A DNA stretch of 64,000 nt from Sycon ciliatum (Eukaryota; Porifera; Calcarea; Leucosolenida; Sycettidae), in NCBI RefSeq assembly GCF_964019385.1, contig NC_088650.1, positions 31,767,139 to 31,831,138 on the forward strand, read 5' to 3'. The position numbers and the translations under genes are program-made. How positions within the stretch are numbered: the first letter of the stretch is position 1; the number at the start of each line of letters is the position of its first letter. Positions 25,104 to 35,816 of this stretch are shown here, piece after piece. A model generated the notes under the pieces. That model saw only the letters and a program-made list of their open reading frames with translations. It was not told the origin of the DNA and did not search any database.

Positions 25104-25484
25104 CCTTTTCGTTACCCATCCCGATCATGTCCACCCCGTTCCGACCAAGCAATCCGTTTCAGACCCCAAATACTGTATACCCTGCAAGCACGCACTCAAA
25201 TAACCAGTCCATGTAACATGATATACCGCCACATGATGCGCGAGTCTACTTTGCCCGTTGTACCGTCCCAGAGAGACGCGAATGAAGAACTGTTACCGTC
25301 CAGTTTTGAGACGCGAACGCATACAATTACCCGCTCCACAGAGAGACAGGTCCTTCACACATTATACACACAGGGTCCCTACTTTATTATCCGTCTACCA
25401 AGCCATGCTGTCTCACCATAATGATCATTCGTACTCCTGCTTTAATAACTTAATACTTTTGAAAAATCACGAGGGCGTGATTAT

Positions 25485-25500
25485 CTGTAGGAAGGGAGGG
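25485..25500 (+). promoter_or_regulatory. Polypurine tract of element 1
   Basis: GTAGGAAGGGAGGG abuts the TG of the 3' LTR, the expected plus-strand priming site. Confidence 0.85.
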
Positions 25501-25722
25501 TGTAGTATCCCTGCCTTGCTAGTACTATGTAATATCTACTGACCTCTAATCATGTCACATGTACACGTACATGCACTGCATGACTCTTGTCACTCCTTTA
25601 CTGACAAGCCTGCAAAGCTAATATATCACTTCTCACTACTTGTGTTTCTCTTGCGCTTGCTGGATTGCATATTACATATCTTTGCTAGTTTAGATCATCA
25701 CACCTGTATGTACATGTGGAAT
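25501..25722 (+). repeat. Element 1 3' LTR, first part (222 bp)
   Basis: Matches 23306-23527 up to the AT at which the DNA transposon inserted. Confidence 0.95.
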
Positions 25723-25964
25723 AGACCGATCCCCTTATTATTGTCTGGGTTCGAGCAAGGGGGCAACTCCGCAGTCGCGTGGGATCCTGCTGCACACACG
25801 CGACCAACCTCACCGCGGCTGTGCGTGACTTCTGGCATGCGAAGTGCAGAGCACACGAGATCTACATGCAGTGCAAGCCTGTCTACAAAAAAATGCCACA
25901 AGCTGCAAGGACTTTTGATTTGAGCTGTTTTGTTTTTGTTTAGACGTCTTCCTTTTTACGACTT

Positions 25965-26135
25965 CAGGATGCCTTCTCAGAACATTGCTGCGTTCCTCAC
26001 TGTCAGAACAGGAGGACGAAGCAAACAAGTCATTTCACTCCTTTCCTCGTGTGGAGCCACAGCGGCCTGGAGCAAGGGGATCCAGGCTATTCCCCGTGAG
26101 GAAGGACGTAGTTTTAGGGTCACTCTGAATATTTG
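25965..26135 (+). pseudogene. THAP zinc-finger remnant of the transposase
   Basis: Three frames carry successive THAP landmarks: EHCCVPHCQNRRTKQT (the first two Cys), SFHSFPRVE, then AAWSKGIQAIPREEGRSFRV (the conserved Trp and basic block). The frame changes show it is broken. THAP domains (C-x2-4-C-x35-50-C-x2-H) bind transposon ends. Confidence 0.65.
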
Positions 26136-26421
26136 AGTTGCAGCGATCATTTCGATCCCGAAATCGAAATCGTTTTGCCCAGCTCTACAAGGACAGGATG
26201 AGTCCAGGAAACCAAACAGCTGTCCTACGGTACCAGGTTTGCTTTTCGCAAGAGAGTGGAGTCTGGACGCCCTGTTCCCCATGATCGCAAAACAGTATTT
26301 GCTGAGCCTAGTGCAGCTCGGTCATGGAAGTGCAGCGTCTGCATCACGAGCTCCCCATGCTCGCAAACCAGTATTTTGCTGAGAGGCAACGGCACTTTGA
26401 GTTGGAAAGGAACCTGGCTTA

Positions 26422-26742
26422 GTGCAGTTTGGTCCTGTAATGGAAGTGCAGCATCTGCATCAGGATTTGGCAGCAAGTAGAGCTCGTGTACAGAGTCTCG
26501 TGGAGCAGTTGGACGATGTGAGGACTGGGGTGAAGAAAGCCGAAAAACAGCTTACGTACAATAACATAAAGAAAGACTCTGAGCCGCTCCAGTTTCTGAC
26601 TGGTTTGCCTTCAGGTGTTTGGACCGCTCTGTGGGACTTCTTTGAGCCTAGCCGAGAAAATGTACTGCGCCGCGCCAGATCTGCGAAGACGGAAGCTGAG
26701 GGACGGCGGATACAGTTGGAGGTGGCCGTAAATCGCCAATGA
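26422..26742 (+). CDS. Transposase fragment: coiled coil plus HTH region
   Basis: 106 residues. A heptad-like helix (RARVQSLVEQLDDVRTGVKK) precedes NIKKDSEPLQFLTGLPSGVW and TALWDFF. The NIK-x-D...F-TGLPs...F-AL-dfl pattern is the HTH_Tnp_4-type module found between THAP and DDE_Tnp_4 domains. The DDE catalytic region is not found downstream, so the gene appears truncated. Confidence 0.6.
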   Translation: MQFGPVMEVQHLHQDLAASRARVQSLVEQLDDVRTGVKKAEKQLTYNNIKKDSEPLQFLTGLPSGVWTALWDFFEPSRENVLRRARSAKTEAEGRRIQLEVAVNRQ

Positions 26743-27059
26743 GCATGTAATGGAGGATCAGCTGCTACTGGCATTGATGTGTCTAAGCCTGGGCCGAATG
26801 GAACAGAAGCTGGCATGCGTGGCACAAGTTAACCAGCCGTTTCACGGTATATAGCTAGCTGAGCTGGAAAGATGTCTTGTTCCTCCGTTTGGGCATGATC
26901 CCCATCTGGGTGAGCTGGCGAGATGTTCAGTCATCAATGCCATGTACCGCAAGACATTCTGCAATGGGGATGAAACAGTTCTATTTTGCCATGCACTTAG
27001 GGTTCTCGCACCGGCACGGCACAACAAGACCTAACAGATCCTTGCGCTCTTATTTTCTC

Positions 27060-28530
27060 CCATGGTAACATTGCCGGTCACAACACCCGGTAGCCAGTCG
27101 CAGATGCAACCAAATCAACCAGGTTCTTTTTTTCCAATACTGAAACCAAAGGTATACCAATATTTGCATCGAATGCAGTGATGATTTCAATACTGTTCAC
27201 TAGTACTATGCATTACCAGACTGGCATATAATCATGATAATATTATCCATTTCGCAATCACTGTCATTGCTTTCTTAGATCTCCAATCATCAATATCGGA
27301 CCATAAACCGTCTACTAGTATCATCTTATATTCCTGCTACTATCCTCCTCTAACGATGAGCTTGAAGAAACGAAACAGCTGTCTAGAGGCGTAAATAATA
27401 TCTGTCAACGGAAGTGTCCTTGCTGTGCTGGTGTGTTTATGCTTCGTGCATTAGTTCGGCCAAGAGCGCATGGTGGTGGCGGGTTGAGGATGTAGTACAG
27501 CGGAGTATGACCGAAAGCTCTGTCACGATGTATTTTATTAGGAAGGTATAGAAATGGAAAACAAAACCTGTATCTTCATCTTGGGCGTAAACAGCCCGTC
27601 TCACATTAAATATACTAGAAAATAGTTCACTCTGAACATGCAGTCTTCCTAAGAGAGAGGGGGGGGGGGGTATATTCATAGGTTCGAAAGAACCGCACAC
27701 ACACTTTGCTGCAGACAGCGGCAAGCTTTCGCCCTCGTGCTTCGATGAGGGAGCAATCCACTGCGCTACGCTTGCGATTAACAGCAAGCTTCAACTTTTC
27801 AAAGGTACGACTCATCACTGGCTCTGGGGTAATGTTCCTGGAACAAATACCCCATTGCCGACTGAGGGCCAGGAGCACGCAATCTGCCTTCCTGGGCGAG
27901 AAGTGTTCCAGCACAAGAAGCAGCACGAATACATGCTGACAAAGACCACCATCACCACCAGCCGGCACACAGCACACTGTTCTTCAAAAACCATCCACTC
28001 CATCCCCACCATCCACTCCATCCATGTGTTTGCACTGTCCTCCTCTAGCTCTTCACGCTCAACAAATACCACGCACTGCTCATGGTTTTTTTTTGCTTCC
28101 TCTGGGTTGGCTAGCCCTTCGACTTGACAAAACAGCGATCACCGCTGCACTGCTATCGTCACCTCATAGCAGTCGCTTCCACCAGTGGCTTTTCCTGTCT
28201 TTGCAAGGTGTCCAAGGATGGCTGCTGTTGTCACTACAGGCAAATCAGAAGTACTTTAGTGGCTGATGTCCAACCAGATCGTTCAGTGGAAAATCGATTT
28301 TTCCACTTCAGGGCTGCTGATCGCGATCGCGACTTGGTGACTTGGCAGCACCACAGTTACCTTCATAGAAGATGGCTCTGGAGAGGAAAAGGCAGACCAG
28401 AAAAAGGTTACTATTGTCTTCAGCACCGATCTCAAGGAGAAAGAAATACGGTCTGCTAAAGCCTAGGCACAAAATAAATCTCAAAACACGATTCACGATT
28501 CGAATATTTCAACAACAAAAAAACTCACCT
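27060..28530. other. Internal sequence of the ISL2EU-like element, no intact gene
   Basis: Short open frames occur on both strands without clear motifs. An A-box-like TAGCGCAGTGG on the minus strand (27758-27768) with TTCGAACC about 80 bp on hints at a tRNA-derived SINE piece. Confidence 0.4.
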
Positions 28531-28538
28531 CTGGAGTA

Positions 28539-28666
28539 ACTCCTGTTCGTGGCCCGAGATCGTTCCCTCCCGCGCCTTGAAAAAATCCTACAGCTGCATC
28601 ACAGTCCATGTCTTTCTCAGAGACTCTGCTCCTACCAGCAGGAGGTTCAGCACCGCTCGAAGCCAT
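28539..28666 (-). CDS. Putative first exon of a second transposon gene
   Basis: Starting from ATG in good context (GCGATGG) it encodes about 42 residues beginning MASSGAEPPAGRSRVSEKDM and stops cleanly at CCAGAG followed by GTGAGT. It lies just inside the right inverted repeat and is transcribed inward. Two-gene ISL2EU elements have a divergent second protein, but this segment has no recognisable domain. Confidence 0.35.
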
Positions 28667-28811
28667 CGCAAACTACTTGAACTAAGCAGAAGACATTCCA
28701 AAACAAACCTGAAACACACTGTCAAAGATGCTGTCACGTTCAAAAATTAGCTCAATCGCGGGTGAGGTTGCCCCCGTGCTCGAACCCAGTATAATAAGGG
28801 GATCGGTCTAT

Positions 28812-29304
28812 TAACACCCACATGTTGTACTGAACCTCCCTGACCCTGGCTGAGGTCATGCGGACAGTCATGACCCTTTCTAGATCCTGTTTGCATCCAT
28901 TTGCCAATGCCCTCCCTGGCCTCTGTTCCCCTCCAAAGTTCCGTTTGCTTCTTTCATCCTTATACATTTAGATACTGTTGCTATGCCTTCCCAAGTTCTG
29001 TTTGGACTGACACAACAGACTTTTGCCCTTTTTCATGACTCATGGCTCATGCAGACGCTATGATGATCTCCTTCCTTTTCGCCCTATAAAAGCTGCCATG
29101 CTTTACTCATTTCTTCAGAACAGAACAGAGTCCCTCCTGGCAGATTGAGCCGGAGCAGTTGTATTCCTTTCAGAGTCCCTCCAGGCAGATTGAGCCGGAG
29201 CAGTTGTATACATACATGTAACTTCAGGCAGATTGAGCCGAATAACATAATATTAGTCAGTCTTCTTGTGTGTGCCTCCTGATACCACTCGGCGACCTAT
29301 TACA
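28812..29304 (+). repeat. Element 1 3' LTR, second part (493 bp)
   Basis: Matches 23528-24020, including the CCTATAAAAGC box, and ends CTATTACA followed by ATAT. Confidence 0.95.
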
Positions 29305-29639
29305 ATATTACTACTCTCTGCTCATGGCACACTGTAGAAGCCAAGCCACTACACCAGTTCACAGCTAGATTGTCCGTTCTTGGTGTTGTACCTCTTCTGT
29401 TTTGCTTCTAATCGAACTAGCTACAAGCAGGATATTCTGGCACTCAGCTTCCTCGGTGAAAGATACCCAGCACACAACGCAGAGAATGATGCAATGATCC
29501 TTTCCAGGCGACGTAAAAACCTTTCCCCAGCCCAGCTGCTGGCAACCGCCGTGACTACGTCATCCTCGTACAGGACGCACCAGAAAGATGAGGCCCGAAT
29601 GTCCCATTACAGGGGAGCCGGGCACGGCCGATCCCAGAG

Positions 29640-29972
29640 CGGATTCAGGCCCGGATGGGGAGGTAAAGCCAGACTAGTAGAATTTATTATTTTGATAGGG
29701 AAGGCCCTACAGACGTTGCCGTCTTGTTACAATGTAATGGCTTTCGTAACCTGCTGATGAGGCTCAATAGAATCATGCTACGATGACCCGACTTGTAAAT
29801 TTGAGATCCATTTTTTTCTGCTCGTCTTGACCCTGCCTCCCCTCATTGCTACTTCCATTTTCGTATTTTTATTTTCATTTATTTTTCTCTTCATTTCTGA
29901 CTCTTCTTACTGGTTGTCATCGCTTCCATAATATTGGGCAGAACTGCCCGTTTGCCTTGCGATGTAAAATAA

Positions 29973-30069
<97 letters not shown>
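29640..30069 (+). mobile_element. LINE 3' end with (CAA)n tail
   Basis: A 3' UTR ending GATGTAAAATAAATAAA and about 30 CAA units. The same sequence occurs in reverse complement at 39642-39890, which shows that it is a dispersed repeat. The polyglutamine frame through the tail is not a gene. Confidence 0.75.
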
Positions 30070-31240
30070 CTTGTCTCTGTGTGACCATAACGCCGCTTTC
30101 ACGTCTTTGCTAAATATGTGTGCTACTTACTGTCAAACACGCACGCGCATACACCTTGGTCCTTGGTCCTTGGTCCTTGGTCCTTGATAACACTGCCATC
30201 AAATGGTCACGTGTCCCCTGTGCAGGGTCGACGGCACTGAGTTCAGCATTGGATCCAGAAACGCTGCTCTACTTCCTGGACAGGAAATTAGCACAGCTAT
30301 GCAGGTCGAAACCACGGGATGACTTGCAGCAGCGACCGCAGCTGAGACAATGCGCTCTCCAGCAGGGCAGGGCAACCCGATGCTTCCGGACCGAGTCTGC
30401 CGATGCCACAGACGAGACCGACGCCACTTCAGCAACCAGAAATACATATACAGACACACACCCCTACACACACACACCCACCCACACACACACCCGGTAC
30501 CCACCCACACACACACATACACTTGTCTTGTTCTTGTTGCTCACTGCCTAGACTGGTCACGTGGGTCTCCCCAGGAGAGGGGAGAGAGACTCAAAAGGAA
30601 TCTTGGAAAGATGACTCAATCGGCTATTGACCCGCCCAACGGCCGACACCTCCTGAAACCCCCAAAACTCTCGGTGGACTTGAAAATGATCCCACTTCTG
30701 GGCTCACCATACCTCAGTAAGTGGGTGAGGACACGGTGCAGAAAAAAGGATTGACGGCATCAGGGTATCCGTCCCGGGATCCAACTGCAGTTACCCCTGT
30801 CCCCAGTGAAGGTAATACTTGCTACTATTGTGGGTGGCTAAATCAGAGTGGATCTGATAAAAGCTTCACTAGCACCATTGATTACACAAGGGTTAATCTA
30901 GCCAGAAGCAGTCCATGGTTAACAGGTATGTATACTTCAAATAGAAAGCGTAACTGTTATGAACCCTGGAACCAACAAAGGTGGCAGGTACAACATTACA
31001 CCTTCAAGCAGCCGAGCCCGTTGGCAACAGACCCAGCACAATCAGGCATAAGTGTACCCACCCTCCAAACTAGCTGGCACCCACACACATACAGACACCC
31101 ACACAGACACCCAAACAGACACCCAAGCAGACCCCACACAGACCCAGACACACACACACACACACACAAAACACACACAGACACACAATCACAGGTGAAC
31201 ACACACATACACAGACCACACAGACAAACACACACACAGA
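30070..31240. other. Simple-repeat-rich stretch, no gene
   Basis: It contains CCTTGGT repeated four times (30156-30183), an ACACACCC-rich tract (30450-30525) and an ACACAGAC-rich tract (31075-31240). A 68-residue frame at 31242-31448 has no known domain. Confidence 0.6.
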
Positions 31241-31469
31241 GTTGAATCTGGATCCCTTAGTCGAAATGTGGCTGTTCCATGTTATGTGTTCGGAAATGTT
31301 GATCAGGATGTTCGAGCAACACCGGAGCGTGGAGAACATGAGCAACCAAGACTTCCACTACTATTGTGTAAATCTGCTGGATAAGGACACCCTGGCATCG
31401 AGCGTTCAATATTTGCGCAACACAATATTGGAAAGAAATCACAAGTGATAAAGTAAGTAGCATATTGTA

Positions 31470-31620
31470 GCTACATTATGGCTCAGTGGTTAGAGCATTT
31501 TTTGGTGCTGTCGGCATAGCCTTTGGCGGGCACTGCAACTCTCGAGGCGGCGCTGACGTCGTCTACTCAGGGCTTCAATCCTGTCACCTCTGTTACTTTA
31601 ATCTTCCCCATAGTCATCTG
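31470..31620 (+). repeat. Possible tRNA-derived SINE
   Basis: An A box (TGGCTCAGTGGTTAGAGCA, 31479-31497) is followed by a B-box-like GGCTTCAATCC at 31571-31581. The spacing is longer than in a tRNA, so the head is degenerate or has an insertion. Confidence 0.4.
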
Positions 31621-31689
31621 TTAATGATAACAGCATTCTATTTATACAAGAAACGCGGCTTTTAGACACAAGTTGATGCAAGGGCTTAC

Positions 31690-32076
31690 CAAGATGGTCA
31701 CAGGAGCAGTCTACAGGCAGTTTATAATGAATATGAACAATATGGAGAAGCGACAGGAGTTCAGGGGGAGGATGTAAGGAAATACCAGCCTAAGGATTAC
31801 CGGTACGTAGACGGCAGTGTTGATGATGAAGGAGATGATGAGTTGTATGAGAATGACGATCGTAAGCAGTCAGTAGTTTTACTTAATTTGATGTCTCACC
31901 CTGAGTGTTTGGAAGTGTACGATGATGATGTTTTGTTTTCTGTGTTGTGTCGTGTACGTTATGCCAGAAAGTTGATGGTTCTTCAAGCTGTGTGTATTCG
32001 GTTACAGAAGCCTGGTCTGTGTAAACAGTTGAAACATGAAGTTGCGCTGAGATTGTTTTGTTTGTGGTCAACTTGA
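31690..32076 (+). pseudogene. Penelope-like element C-terminal fragment (family C)
   Basis: The frame ending at 32076 (with EVYDDDVLFSVLCRVRYARK and LQAVCIRLQKPGLCKQ) parallels the family B protein at 57799-58203 (KVYSDSSFSVLCRARHGYK, AVCQRIHKPNLCVQK). This is the domain that follows GIY-YIG in PLE proteins. No RT or GIY-YIG part is attached here. Confidence 0.6.
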
Positions 32077-32291
32077 AAGTTCACGACTTCTTTGTGCCCT
32101 TTGTGCCATCTAGCTATCATTTAGTTAATTGCTCGTAACTTGCATCACAATAATTGCGAATGTTTACTTTAGCAATGTTTCCCTTGGTTGGCTTCACTTC
32201 AGTTACGTATTTCCATCGATGAGAGTGACTTGAAAATCGATTTTGGAAAAATGATCATTGCCTTCGATGAAACATGGTGATGACGGCAGAG

Positions 32292-32500
32292 TGAGTTCTA
32301 CTTAGCAGTTGAGCACTGTTGCGTGGGGTAGTGCCTTTGCTTCTTGCGTTACTAGTATGCAGAGCTCACTGACTTTTCAGTTTGAGCACTCTGGCAAGGT
32401 AAGTTCGGACCTGGTTTAAATCTGGCTTTATTATTCATTGCTATCAGGTTCGGCCCCATTTCCTCTGTGCTGCGCTGATGAGTCCACAAAAGACGAAGAA
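32292..32500 (+). repeat. Diverged single unit of the 228-bp hammerhead repeat
   Basis: The plus strand matches the complement of the 63501-64000 unit, for example GTGGGGTAGTGCCTTTGCT, GTTTGAGCACTCTGGCAAGG and GCTATCAGGTTCGGCC. It is a solitary, older copy with several indels. Confidence 0.75.
32469..32500 (+). ncRNA. Degenerate hammerhead ribozyme
   Basis: GCTGCG, the CTGATGA core (32475-32481) and a stem II GTC/GAC are present. However, GAA is followed by G instead of A, and stem III and the cleavage site are lost, so it is probably inactive. Confidence 0.55.
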
Positions 32501-32519
32501 GAGGTTGTCGCGAAATCAA

Positions 32520-33237
32520 CAATGCTTGAGGCAGTAGACATGGATAGCATTTTACCGTTCACGCTAACTTCGACCGTTGGCCTGTACTGTTTTCTTGTGT
32601 GTTTTGAAGTCATTTCGGTTTCTGACACAACGATCGACTTGTGACGCAACCCTAGTCGGAATCTTACCGTTTCCTTCTCCCGCTAAACACAGTTTTCTAT
32701 CGTCGAAACGATACCAAAGCGACTGTGTATCGGGTGTTGGGTACGAGTACCGTTGGATTTAGCGTGAACGGTAAAATTCTATTGCTAACCATGTCCAGTG
32801 TGTGTTGCTACCGACGTAGGAGCTCCTGCTTCGCATTCTCACTTGCCCGACTCACAATTCAACTGACGAGCTGTTAATTCCCAGAAACTCTCTGAGGAGT
32901 GGTGATGTCTCGAAAGATCGCCAAGTGGAAGGTCTATCACGTTTGATGACAAGGATTCAATATTTGACACTCAAGATGACGTGTAGATTCCCACTCATTA
33001 GTGTTAGGTCAAGCAAACTACAAACCCCAGCGCCAAAATCGAGAAAGATATTGTCTGGCATACTCCAGTCATGGTTGCATTGTGATATTGTAGCAGGTAG
33101 TTACAAATTTAACACGCAATGTATGTCACTAGTGGAATTGCATAAAATGTTTTGTGCGTCATTAACTAGCCCACAGTCTTGGACGACAAGCCAATGCAAA
33201 TCTGCTGTCGTATATTGCGATACCAACTTCCACCAAG
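32520..33237. other. No recognisable gene
   Basis: Short frames only. It lies between the solitary hammerhead repeat and the zinc-ribbon gene. Confidence 0.4.
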
Positions 33238-34224
33238 ATGGATTCCAAAGCCGGTGACTCAGCTTCTGCTTGTGCGTCTGGAGGATCGTCAGCCAATCCA
33301 CGTCTAGCGGGAAGTCAGATTGTGGAACCAAGTACGATACTGGACCACGAGCAGTTGAAGGAGGAGATGTTGACCGGGAAATACAAAGCTGCGGATATGC
33401 AGGACAACGCGTCAGTGTTACGCTTCTTGGCGAGAAGGAAGGTGATTGTTAATGAAAAGGAATGTTACGAATGTAAATGGCCAGCTGAAATCTGTGTTGA
33501 TGTAATTTCACCAGACGGGTATAGGTGGAGGTGTAGTAAGAGTAAGTGCCGAGGTCGATGGAGTGTCCGCGTTGGATCACCCCTATTTCGTGCCACAGGA
33601 AGTCTGAAGGACATTATCGCAAGCTTCTTCGTACTTTTCGACCTTCCGAAACCAGCCGGGCTTGAGGATGTTGTGCTCACCAAACCAGTGTTAGATTGTA
33701 TAATCTGCCCGTGCTGGAACCTACTAGTGAATATAAAGCTTGGAGCTGTGCATCCGGTGTTTCTTGATAGTGTCAAACGACTAACTGATGTCGACCAAAC
33801 ACTTCTTGTTGCTGTGGAGAAGAACAGCAAATTGGGTGTGGTAGTGGTTGGAAATTTACTTGACATGTCTTGCGTCACGACATTCTTAGACAGATGGTCA
33901 AGACCGGGGTCCAGGATCATTTACAAATCTTCCGAAATTGAGAGACGTCGATTGAATGGCTTAGCACGGAGATATACTGTGATACAATTTGATGATCAGT
34001 TTCGAGACAATCCTGACACGAACACAACGCAGGAACACGAGGAGTACATTCAAAGTATCCTTGAAGAATTGCCAACAACCCATGATAGGATGAAAAAGTA
34101 TTTTAATCATCGAGATGCTATGCTAGTGTCCGCTCAGGTGCTGTCGTTGCAACGATATTTCGAAACAATTGGGGCTAACAATCCGCTTGCTCGTTTTCTC
34201 AGTTCTGTGCGTATAAACGCCTGA
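33238..34224 (+). CDS. Zinc-ribbon repeat protein, distant ISXO2/Merlin-like
   Basis: 328 residues, one exon. A zinc ribbon (CYECKW, then RWRCSKSKCRGRWSV) near residues 81-120 is followed by GSPLFRATGSLKDIIASFFV. This order resembles IS1595/Merlin transposases, which have a Cys-x2-Cys...Cys ribbon before the DDE fold. In the putative catalytic part, DVDQTLL could hold the first Asp, but the expected second Asp is replaced (RIIYKS). The protein may therefore be non-catalytic or belong to another family. A broken copy lies at 19789 and a short piece (ARRKVIFIETECEECKW) at 40010, so it is repetitive. The assignment is tentative. Confidence 0.5.
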   Translation: MDSKAGDSASACASGGSSANPRLAGSQIVEPSTILDHEQLKEEMLTGKYKAADMQDNASVLRFLARRKVIVNEKECYECKWPAEICVDVISPDGYRWRCSKSKCRGRWSVRVGSPLFRATGSLKDIIASFFVLFDLPKPAGLEDVVLTKPVLDCIICPCWNLLVNIKLGAVHPVFLDSVKRLTDVDQTLLVAVEKNSKLGVVVVGNLLDMSCVTTFLDRWSRPGSRIIYKSSEIERRRLNGLARRYTVIQFDDQFRDNPDTNTTQEHEEYIQSILEELPTTHDRMKKYFNHRDAMLVSAQVLSLQRYFETIGANNPLARFLSSVRINA

Positions 34225-34805
34225 GGGTAAATTGCAAATCTGTCTTGTCTCGGATGTACCCTAGTGCTTATCCATTGAAGTATGTCTTCAATTATTGTCG
34301 AACCTATTCATAATGCCTATTCATAATCTCAGGGTAATCAATGCAGTCCACTTATGATTCGTCTCACCTTGTCATCTTGTCGTGTAACACTTTGTTTGTT
34401 TGTCGAAACCTACATTTGTATTATTTTGTTTATTTCCCGTTTTGGGCAACTGGTCATACTAAGAATACGACGTATTCTGCTCTTCAATGTCATCTAACTT
34501 GACGGCGACTAGTTCAATTTTTTTAATTTTATGGATTGAGTTTGTTGTTAATAATAATGTTATGAAATTTTGTTTACCACGTTTTGTTTTCCGATTTCGT
34601 GTCCAGTTTTGTATTGTATTTCAATCCATTGCGTTTGGTGTTTTTTAACCCGTAAAAAGGTTGTTGAAGTTCAATTTTCCTGAACGATTGCACACTAGAA
34701 TACTCAGACAGCAGTGAAGTAACCAAGTACTTTTCTCCCGTTACTCTGAGTTTCGTGTTAAGAAACACTCATCAGATAGCAATATATGACGAAGACAAGC
34801 ATTCA
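34225..34805. repeat. Shared 3' region of the zinc-ribbon repeat, copy 2
   Basis: Matches 20601-21163 almost throughout, then diverges abruptly near 34805, which marks the end of the repeated unit. Confidence 0.75.
34737..34780 (-). ncRNA. Hammerhead-ribozyme-like motif, partial (copy 2)
   Basis: Core CTGATGA at 34769-34775, stem II of 5 bp (34755-34768), GAAA at 34751-34754, stem III ACT/AGT at 34743-34751. Stem I is weak (about three of five positions pair). Identical to the motif at 21092-21135. Confidence 0.5.
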
Positions 34806-35325
34806 CTAGAATACGGAGGGGTCTCGCGAAAAGTGGTGCGAGGTGATGGAGGTACAACATTTCGTTTGCACGAGGAAATAGAGGTGGTAAAAACCAACTT
34901 GATTATAAGAGAAAAGACACACGAGAGTTATTGGAAGTTGCGTCGCAAATCTGAGTTTCAAGTATTACTGTACTACGATCATCGGGCAACTCATGGCTCC
35001 AAAAGGGCAGCCAAGAGAAAAAGATGTTACTTATCGACTGGTTAAAAGTACAGAGCATAGAGTCCAGGAATATGGGATTATGTGTAGTGGGTTTTCATCA
35101 GTCTCGCCACGAGTCGCAGGGGATGACTATCACACCCGCCAAGGCATCGGTAAACCGGCGACAGAAGCCAAGACCCGTCAAGCGCGTGGGCCACAAGCCA
35201 TGGAGTGTGCCAGCCCTGATCGCCACTCCCCTGACACCTGGCGGGCAAAGCAGCCACCCACCAGCCTGGCGTGGCTGGTGATACATGTACTTGCCGTCCA
35301 TCACGTTACCCTGCTGCGCTGTAAC

Positions 35326-35570
35326 TTACTTGTTGGCATGGCGGCATTTGGAGATTAACTCGGTCCTTTTGTTCAGGCGATTAGTCCTGTCGGCGGTGAT
35401 GATAAGGTATTTCTCTGTCACGCAGAGATTGCACCATTTGCTCACGTTCCTTTACCCTTTAGCTTGCTCAGAAATTCTCCACTTGATCGTATACCGTCTG
35501 TTCTTCTCCATTAGCTGCTATACATGTTTGGACAGCTCCGTATTGCTCCTCCATGACTTGAGTGTGCAGT
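35326..35570 (-). pseudogene. Penelope-like element GIY-YIG C-terminal fragment
   Basis: The minus-strand translation reads YTIKWRISEQAKG, a stop, then WCNLCVTEKYLIITADRTNR and LNKRTELISKCRHANK. This matches the family A protein (RWEIKDRAPSYSN, CGLCLTEKFHIL, LNKRSELVSKC). One in-frame stop makes it a pseudogene. It is a distinct PLE lineage from families A and B. Confidence 0.75.
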
Positions 35571-35816
35571 AAAAGATTGTATGTTTGACTTATTATTATT
35601 ATTGGACACTGAAACAAAAATTGTACTATTATAGAAAATCTAAGTTAGAGAAATAACACTAAGAGCAACAACAGTGAAATTTACAAGTGTGAATTTTAAC
35701 TATCAAAGCGAGAAATGAACAAAGGAGAAAGGAAGGAAGACAACATGATAACACATAACAGCAGTACATTACACCTAGAACATTAACGGCCTCCCAAGCT
35801 TGGCCGCACTAAACAC

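Larger units (their letters stand above)
25723..28809. mobile_element. THAP-encoding DNA transposon, ISL2EU-like, nested in the LTR
   Basis: The termini AGACCGATCCCCTTATTAT are identical and continue as imperfect inverted repeats (CTGGGTTCGAGCA, then GGGGGCAAC) to about 42 bp. The target AT is duplicated (25721-25722, 28810-28811), as proven by comparison with the intact 5' LTR. Inside are a broken THAP domain, a coiled-coil plus winged-helix segment typical of THAP/DDE_Tnp_4 transposases, and a separate minus-strand exon. A 2-bp AT duplication with a THAP transposase and a second protein fits ISL2EU as I recall it. I did not find the catalytic domain or the YqaJ nuclease. Confidence 0.75.
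23306..29304 (+). mobile_element. Non-autonomous LTR retrotransposon (element 1) with a nested DNA transposon
   Basis: Two 715-bp LTRs begin TGTAGTATCC and end CTATTACA. They are flanked by ATAT (23302-23305 and 29305-29308). The internal part (24021-25500) has a primer-binding-site array, a gag-like ORF and a polypurine tract, but no protease, RT, RNase H or integrase, so mobility would need a helper. The 3' LTR is split at an AT by the 3,087-bp element 25723-28809. Removing that element restores the LTR to 715 bp. The only LTR difference I noticed is one A/G beside the insertion, so both events look recent. Confidence 0.93.

Noticed and set aside
29740-29780. Hammerhead candidate at CTGCTGATGAGGCTC
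   Set aside because: No GAAA at the right distance and no pairable stems; it lies in a LINE 3' UTR.
29846-30187. Polyglutamine / polyleucine protein
   Set aside because: It is the (CAA)n tail of a LINE 3' end, also present in reverse near 39650.
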